The translations under genes were made by a program, and so were the position numbers. From Clostridiales bacterium UBA7001 (GTDB taxonomy: Bacteria > Bacillota > Clostridia > TANB77 > CAG-508), in the NCBI GenBank assembly GCA_002449785.1, contig DJXP01000006.1, positions 1-9,968 of the forward strand: 9,968 nt of DNA, given 5' to 3'. Positions 6,248 to 9,968 of this stretch are shown here, in pieces. The notes beneath the pieces are model-generated. The model saw only the letters and a program-made list of their open reading frames with translations. It was not told the DNA's origin and ran no database searches. Within the stretch, counting starts at the first letter, position 1, and each line of letters begins with the position of its first letter.

Positions 6248-7834
6248 TTGTTAAGATTAGAGAATATTAAAATATTTGAAGATTTAGAAGAATCAGAAAT
6301 AATTAAAAAGGCATGTATAAAATATAAAATTGATTATAAAAAAGTAAAAAATTATTCAATTTATAAAAAATCAATTGATGCAAGAAATAAAGAGAATGTT
6401 TTTTATAATTATACTATTGACGTTGAATATGATGGAAAGATAAAATCTAAAAATATAAAAGAAGTAAAAAAAGAAAGCTTTGATATAAATATTAATGTTA
6501 AAAGGCAAAATAATATAAGACCAGTAATTGTTGGTAGTGGCCCAGCTGGGCTTTTTTGTGCATTATTACTTGTTAAAAATGGAATTAAACCTATTATTAT
6601 AGAGCAAGGTAAGAAAGTTGAAGATAGAAAAAAGGATTTAGATTTATTTTTACAAACTGGTAAATTAAGCAATACATCAAATACACAATTTGGCGAAGGT
6701 GGAGCTGGTACATTTTCAGATGGGAAACTAACTACTGGTGTTAATAATCCATTAGGAAGAATTGTACTAAAAGAATTTGTAAATTTTGGTGCTCCTAAAG
6801 AAATAATGTATATAAATAAACCACATATTGGTACAGATAATTTAATAAAAATTATTGCTAATATTAGAAATTATATAATAAATAATGGTGGAGAGTTTTT
6901 ATTTGAAGAAAAAGTAGTAGATATTGAAATAGATGATAATAGAATAAAAACTATAATTACGAAAGACATGTCTAATGTTAGGCAGGAAAGTTTAAAAAGA
7001 ATTGATACAGATACTGCTATTTTTGCTATTGGACATAGTGCAAGAGACACTTTTGAAAAATTATATTCAAAAGGCTTAAAAATGGAAAAAAAGAATTTTT
7101 CTGTTGGACTAAGAATTGAACATAAACAAGAAGATATAAATAATGCACAATATGGAAATAAAACAAAATTAAATCTGCCACCAGCTGAATATAAGCTTGC
7201 ATATCATGGGAAAAATCATTCATGTTATACTTTTTGTATGTGTCCTGGTGGAGTTGTAATTGCTTCTTCGAGTTGTAATGAAGAAATTGTTACTAATGGT
7301 ATGAGTAATTTCTTAAGAGATGGTGAAAATGCTAATAGTGCTGTTTTAGTTAATGTAACACCAGATGATTTTAAAGGGACTAGTCCACTAGATGGAGTTT
7401 ATTTTCAAAAAGATTTAGAAAAAAAAGCATTTGACTTAGGTGGTAGGAATTTTTATGCACCAATTCAGCTAGTTGGTGATTTTTTTCAAAATAAGAAAAC
7501 AACTAAACTTGGAAAAGTAAAACCAACATATAAACCTGGTGTAACATATTCAAACCTTCAAGAAATCTTACCTGATTTTGTAATAGATACTTTAAAAGAA
7601 GGTTTAAAAGATTTTGATAAAAAAATAAAAGGATTTGCTGATAATGATGCGATTTTAACAGGTGTAGAAACTAGAACTTCTTCACCAGTTAGAATTATAA
7701 GAGATGAAAACACATTAATGTCAAATATTAAAGGAATATATCCTTGTGGTGAAGGAGCAGGATATGCAGGAGGAATTATGACTTCAGCAATTGACGGGAT
7801 GAAGTGTGCTATTAAAATATTAGAAAACAAATAG
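6248..7834 (+). CDS. FAD-dependent protein of the COG2509 type, function unknown
   Basis: The protein resembles the 'uncharacterised FAD-dependent dehydrogenase' family (COG2509), which is widespread in Clostridia and has no settled substrate. In its 528 residues, an N-terminal domain of about 85 residues (with KKSIDARNKENVFYNYTIDV, 40-59) precedes the Rossmann FAD-binding motif VIVGSGPAG (93-101), closed by an acidic residue, E119, in IIIEQG. FGEGGAGTFSDGKL (148-161) and ATG-like AIFAIGHSARD (257-267) follow. The motif FCMCPGGVVIASS (329-341) is prominent. The C-terminal GVETRTSSPVRI (472-483) and YPCGEGAGYAGGIMTSAIDG (498-517) complete the FAD site. The start is TTG at 6248, with only a weak GAG at 6237-6239. 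An in-frame TGA at 6236-6238 and no ATG before about residue 187 make this start nearly forced. It lies 60 bp after mtnN. Confidence 0.88.
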   Translation: MLRLENIKIFEDLEESEIIKKACIKYKIDYKKVKNYSIYKKSIDARNKENVFYNYTIDVEYDGKIKSKNIKEVKKESFDININVKRQNNIRPVIVGSGPAGLFCALLLVKNGIKPIIIEQGKKVEDRKKDLDLFLQTGKLSNTSNTQFGEGGAGTFSDGKLTTGVNNPLGRIVLKEFVNFGAPKEIMYINKPHIGTDNLIKIIANIRNYIINNGGEFLFEEKVVDIEIDDNRIKTIITKDMSNVRQESLKRIDTDTAIFAIGHSARDTFEKLYSKGLKMEKKNFSVGLRIEHKQEDINNAQYGNKTKLNLPPAEYKLAYHGKNHSCYTFCMCPGGVVIASSSCNEEIVTNGMSNFLRDGENANSAVLVNVTPDDFKGTSPLDGVYFQKDLEKKAFDLGGRNFYAPIQLVGDFFQNKKTTKLGKVKPTYKPGVTYSNLQEILPDFVIDTLKEGLKDFDKKIKGFADNDAILTGVETRTSSPVRIIRDENTLMSNIKGIYPCGEGAGYAGGIMTSAIDGMKCAIKILENK

Positions 7835-7846
7835 AAGGAGAATATA

Positions 7847-8341
7847 TTGAAAAGTTCAAAAGAAATAGCAAATAGTGCTTTTTACAAAACTGAAAATATA
7901 GTTTATGATGTTTTAGAAAATTTTGAGAACAATCAAAAAATAGATAAATCTCTTACTTATACTTTTTTTAAAGCTTTTTATTTACATGTTATAAGCTCTT
8001 ATATGAAAAAGTATAATAAAGACTTCAATTTTGAAGATATTTATGTAGAATATAAAAATTGTATAGAAGAGTATTATAAAAAAAATAATTCAAACATAAG
8101 TGAAGATTTATTAAAAGATTTATTAGAAAGTTTCGATAAATGCTTTGAAATGGTAGAATCATTAAATTTTATTGATATAGACGATGGTTATGAATTTAGA
8201 CATCATATAATTTCAACATTTGAGCTTTTAAAAATGATTTTACAAAGTAAATCTAAAATTGGAATAAGACAAGATATTTTTGAAAACTATATTTCAAAAA
8301 TAAAAAAAGAAGCAGAAGATATTATGAATGATTGTAACTAA
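7847..8341 (+). CDS. Hypothetical protein, 164 residues, predicted helical
   Basis: I do not recognise this family. The start is TTG at 7847, with AGAAGGAG (7833-7840) six bases upstream overlapping the stop codon of the previous gene, so it is almost certainly translated from the same mRNA. The next in-frame Met is residue 53. The protein is rich in Lys, Glu, Phe and Tyr with scattered Cys, has no signal peptide or membrane segment, and reads as mostly alpha-helical (for example residues 84-106 and 120-134). EFRHHIISTFELLKMIL (116-132) is its most distinctive stretch. Base composition matches the neighbours. Its TAA stop lies inside the left target-site duplication of the inserted element, but the duplication keeps the stop unchanged, so the protein should not be truncated. 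Cytoplasmic location is inferred. Confidence 0.8.
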   Translation: MKSSKEIANSAFYKTENIVYDVLENFENNQKIDKSLTYTFFKAFYLHVISSYMKKYNKDFNFEDIYVEYKNCIEEYYKKNNSNISEDLLKDLLESFDKCFEMVESLNFIDIDDGYEFRHHIISTFELLKMILQSKSKIGIRQDIFENYISKIKKEAEDIMNDCN

Positions 8342-8345
8342 TTAA
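8338..8345 (+). repeat. Target-site duplication, left copy (CTAATTAA)
   Basis: CTAATTAA lies directly outside the left terminal repeat and is repeated exactly and in the same direction at 8566-8573. Bases outside the two copies differ (A versus G before, C versus T after), so the repeat is exactly 8 bp. It contains the TAA stop codon of the gene at 7847. Confidence 0.85.
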
Positions 8346-8368
8346 CTTTTTTGATATTAGAATTCATC
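8346..8368 (+). repeat. Left terminal inverted repeat of the element
   Basis: It begins CTTTTTTGATATTAG and ends GAATTCATC. It matches the reverse complement of 8543-8565 at 22 of 23 positions, differing only at the third base (T8348 against T8563). Confidence 0.88.
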
Positions 8369-8394
8369 TAATAATATTGTTAAGTCCTGCAATT

Positions 8395-8416
8395 CAAATA
8401 ATTATATATAAATTTT
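8395..8416 (+). repeat. Internal inverted repeat, left arm
   Basis: It begins CAAATAATTATATATAAA and is a perfect 22-bp reverse complement of 8500-8521. GCA (8389-8391) and TTAAGTCC (8380-8387) extend the pairing outward with short bulges. Confidence 0.85.
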
Positions 8417-8433
8417 TTCATTTTCCCCATTCT

Positions 8434-8476
8434 AAAAATCCTAACAAAAGTTCTATTAGAACTTTTGAGGATTTTT
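8434..8476. other. Apical hairpin of the element, possible weak terminator
   Basis: AAAAATCCT (8434-8442) pairs with AGGATTTTT (8468-8476). After a two-base bulge (8443-8444), CAAAAGTTCT (8445-8454) pairs with AGAACTTTTG (8458-8467) around an ATT loop. It would form on either strand. The T-run is part of the stem and only five long, so termination is possible but not certain. No other terminator is visible after the gene at 7847. Confidence 0.6.
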
Positions 8477-8499
8477 GAACGGTCCCCACATGCCATTTC

Positions 8500-8521
8500 A
8501 AAATTTATATATAATTATTTG
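8500..8521 (-). repeat. Internal inverted repeat, right arm
   Basis: Perfect reverse complement of 8395-8416. TGC (8522-8524) and GGACTTTAA (8525-8533) continue the pairing with the left side, with one extra T on the right. Confidence 0.85.
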
Positions 8522-8542
8522 TGCGGACTTTAAGATACTTTT

Positions 8543-8565
8543 GATGAATTCTAATATCAAAATAG
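8543..8565 (-). repeat. Right terminal inverted repeat of the element
   Basis: It begins GATGAATTCTAATATC and ends AAAATAG. It is the reverse complement of the left terminus with one mismatch, and abuts the right copy of the 8-bp duplication. Confidence 0.88.
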
Positions 8566-8573
8566 CTAATTAA
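8566..8573 (+). repeat. Target-site duplication, right copy (CTAATTAA)
   Basis: Identical and in the same orientation to 8338-8345, directly outside the right terminal repeat. It lies 27 bases before the GH13 start codon, so the ribosome binding site of that gene is outside the element. Confidence 0.85.
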
Positions 8574-8600
8574 TAATATGTAGTTAGAGTGGAGAAAAAA

Positions 8601-9956
8601 ATGGATTTTTTTAATAATTATATTTTTTATCACATATATCCTTTAGGAATGGCAGGCTGTCCAAAAAAAAATAAATATGAAGAACCAGTAGATAGATTAA
8701 ATAAATTATTACCATGGATTTCTCATATAAAAAATATAGGTTGTAACTCTATTTATATTGGACCTCTTTTTGAATCATCAAGTCATGGATATGATACTAC
8801 TGATTATAAAAAAGTTGATAGTAGGCTTGGGACTAATAATACATTTAAAAACTTTGTAAATGAATGTCATAAAAATGGTTTAAAAGTTATTGTAGATGGT
8901 GTTTTTAATCATGTTGGAAGAGATTTTTTTGCTTTTAAAGATTTAAAGGAAAATAGAGAAAACTCTCAGTATAAAGACTGGTTTTCTAATGTTAATTTTA
9001 ATGGAAATAATGAATATAATGATGGTTTTTGCTATGAAAATTGGGGAGGATATAACTTATTAGTAAAACTAAATCAAAAAAATCAAGAAGTAAAAAATTA
9101 TATTTTTGAAGTAATTAAGTTTTGGGTGTATGAATTTGATATAGATGGAATAAGATTAGATGCTGCAGATGTTCTAGATTTTGATTTTATGAAGGAAATA
9201 AGAAACATAGCAAATAATGTAAAAGAAAATTTTTTCCTTTTAGGTGAAGTAATACATGGAGAATATAAAAATTGGGTAAATGATGATATGCTACATTCTG
9301 TAACAAACTATCAGCTTCATAAAGCTTTATATTCAGCTCATAATGATCAAAACTATTTTGAAATTGCTCATACAGTAAAAAGATTATGTGATATGTTAGG
9401 AAGTAAAAAGCTTTCATTATACAATTTTGTAGATAATCATGATGTTGATAGAATATGTTCAAAATTATCTAATAAAAATAATATAGTTCCTATACTTATA
9501 TTATTATATACTCTTCCAGGAATGCCCTCTATTTATTATGGTTCAGAATTTGGTATAGAAGGAAAAAAAGAAATTGGAAAAGATATGGATTATATGGTAA
9601 GACCTGAACTTGATTATTATAAATATGAAAATAAAATTAAAAACAATTCATATGTTAAATTAATTTCTGCTTTAGGAAAAATTAGGAGTGAGAATTCTGA
9701 ATTAAGTTATGGAGATTATAAAGAGTTATTTCTTACAAACAAGCAATATGCTTTTTCTAGGAATTATAATAATCATGAAATAATAATTGTAGTTAATAAT
9801 GATATTAATTCATGCAATATAAAAGTTCCTGTATCTAAAGATTTAGAATTTATAGGACTTTTATCTGGGCAAAATAAAAAAATAAATTCTGAAAATGGAT
9901 ATATTGATGTAACTTTAGATGGTGCTTCACGGAGAAATATTTATTCTTTCAGATAA
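8601..9956 (+). CDS. Alpha-amylase-family (GH13) glycoside hydrolase, cytoplasmic
   Basis: GH13 enzymes hydrolyse or transfer alpha-glucosidic bonds in starch, glycogen or maltodextrins. In 451 residues (ATG at 8601), the four conserved regions are present: DGVFNH (99-104), GIRLDAAD (183-190) with nucleophile D187, LLGEVIHG (213-220) with acid/base E216, and FVDNHD (276-281) with D281. The barrel is followed by a small C-terminal beta domain (about 370-451). There is no signal peptide and no extra N-terminal or carbohydrate-binding domain, so it probably acts on imported oligosaccharides or stored glycogen inside the cell. It could be an amylase, maltogenic amylase or alpha-glucosidase; the exact specificity is not readable. 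I chose ATG 8601 because GTGGAG (8589-8594) fits a ribosome binding site six bases upstream. The GTG at 8589 would add only four residues and use up that site. An inserted element separates it from the upstream operon. Confidence 0.93.
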   Translation: MDFFNNYIFYHIYPLGMAGCPKKNKYEEPVDRLNKLLPWISHIKNIGCNSIYIGPLFESSSHGYDTTDYKKVDSRLGTNNTFKNFVNECHKNGLKVIVDGVFNHVGRDFFAFKDLKENRENSQYKDWFSNVNFNGNNEYNDGFCYENWGGYNLLVKLNQKNQEVKNYIFEVIKFWVYEFDIDGIRLDAADVLDFDFMKEIRNIANNVKENFFLLGEVIHGEYKNWVNDDMLHSVTNYQLHKALYSAHNDQNYFEIAHTVKRLCDMLGSKKLSLYNFVDNHDVDRICSKLSNKNNIVPILILLYTLPGMPSIYYGSEFGIEGKKEIGKDMDYMVRPELDYYKYENKIKNNSYVKLISALGKIRSENSELSYGDYKELFLTNKQYAFSRNYNNHEIIIVVNNDINSCNIKVPVSKDLEFIGLLSGQNKKINSENGYIDVTLDGASRRNIYSFR

Positions 9957-9968
9957 GAATAATATTAT

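Larger units (their letters stand above)
8346..8565. mobile_element. 220-bp non-autonomous palindromic element (MITE-like)
   Basis: The element is bounded by inverted repeats of 23 bp (8346-8368 and 8543-8565) with a single mismatch at the third base, and by an exact 8-bp direct repeat outside. It has no open frame of any length, so it must depend on a transposase encoded elsewhere. Inside, a second perfect 22-bp inverted pair (8395-8416 and 8500-8521), flanked by TTAAGTCC and GGACTTTAA (8380-8387, 8525-8533), and an inner hairpin (8434-8476) make it almost one long palindrome. The mismatched centre holds TTCCCCATTCT on the left and GAACGGTCCCCACATG on the right. The 8-bp duplication size suits several IS groups (for example IS1595-, IS256- or IS6-like), but I cannot assign one. 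It sits between two genes that would otherwise be 31 nt apart. Confidence 0.85.

Noticed and set aside
7026..7830. Antisense frames opposite the FAD gene
   Set aside because: The coding strand has full family motifs, and the antisense frames show no motif or ribosome binding site.
8338..8341. Hypothetical gene truncated by the insertion
   Set aside because: The stop codon is within the duplicated target sequence, so the empty site would have the same stop and the same protein.
8510..8515. Perfect TATAAT inside the element as a promoter for the GH13 gene
   Set aside because: No -35-like hexamer sits 16-18 bases upstream, and the match lies in the AT-rich inverted arm where TATA strings are expected.
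8589..8600. GTG start for the GH13 gene at 8589
   Set aside because: GTGGAG here serves better as the ribosome binding site for ATG 8601, and no ribosome binding site of its own is visible upstream of the GTG.

Overview
The window is strongly AT-rich, with dense same-strand genes, GTG and TTG starts beside AGGAGG-type ribosome binding sites, and a clpP-clpX pair next to a LytR-CpsA-Psr (LCP) wall protein. This points to a low-GC Gram-positive bacterium, most likely a member of the Clostridia. TGA is not read through in any of the genes, so the standard bacterial code applies. I cannot name a genus. All nine genes are on the + strand.

Layout. (1) Positions 1-842 hold the 3' part of a COG0523/CobW (G3E GTPase) metallochaperone-like gene with a His/acid-rich loop. 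It is followed after 24 bp by a GTG-started LCP gene (867-2687) with an unusual extracellular cysteine module and a Pro-Thr tail, and then by a hairpin (2699-2729). (2) A promoter-like sequence at 2812-2840 precedes clpP (2881-3483) and clpX (3537-4835), which end in a strong terminator (4839-4874). (3) A promoter overlapping the downstream edge of that terminator appears to drive apt, mtnN, a COG2509-type FAD protein and a 164-residue unknown protein. MtnN releases adenine, which Apt turns into AMP, so the first two form an adenine-salvage pair. The last three genes all start with TTG. (4) A GH13 alpha-amylase-family gene (8601-9956) closes the window.

The most notable structure is in the only long gap of the second half, 8342-8600. 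It holds a 220-bp miniature inverted-repeat element (8346-8565) with 23-bp terminal inverted repeats (one mismatch) and a perfect 8-bp target-site duplication, CTAATTAA, on both sides. Removing the element and one duplication copy puts the GH13 start 31 nt after the stop codon of the preceding gene. The insertion therefore appears to have split what was one operon. The element is nearly a full-length palindrome and would fold into one long hairpin if transcribed. No transposase, RNA gene or CRISPR array is seen. The rest is ordinary housekeeping DNA, apart from the LCP fusion and the two genes of unknown function.
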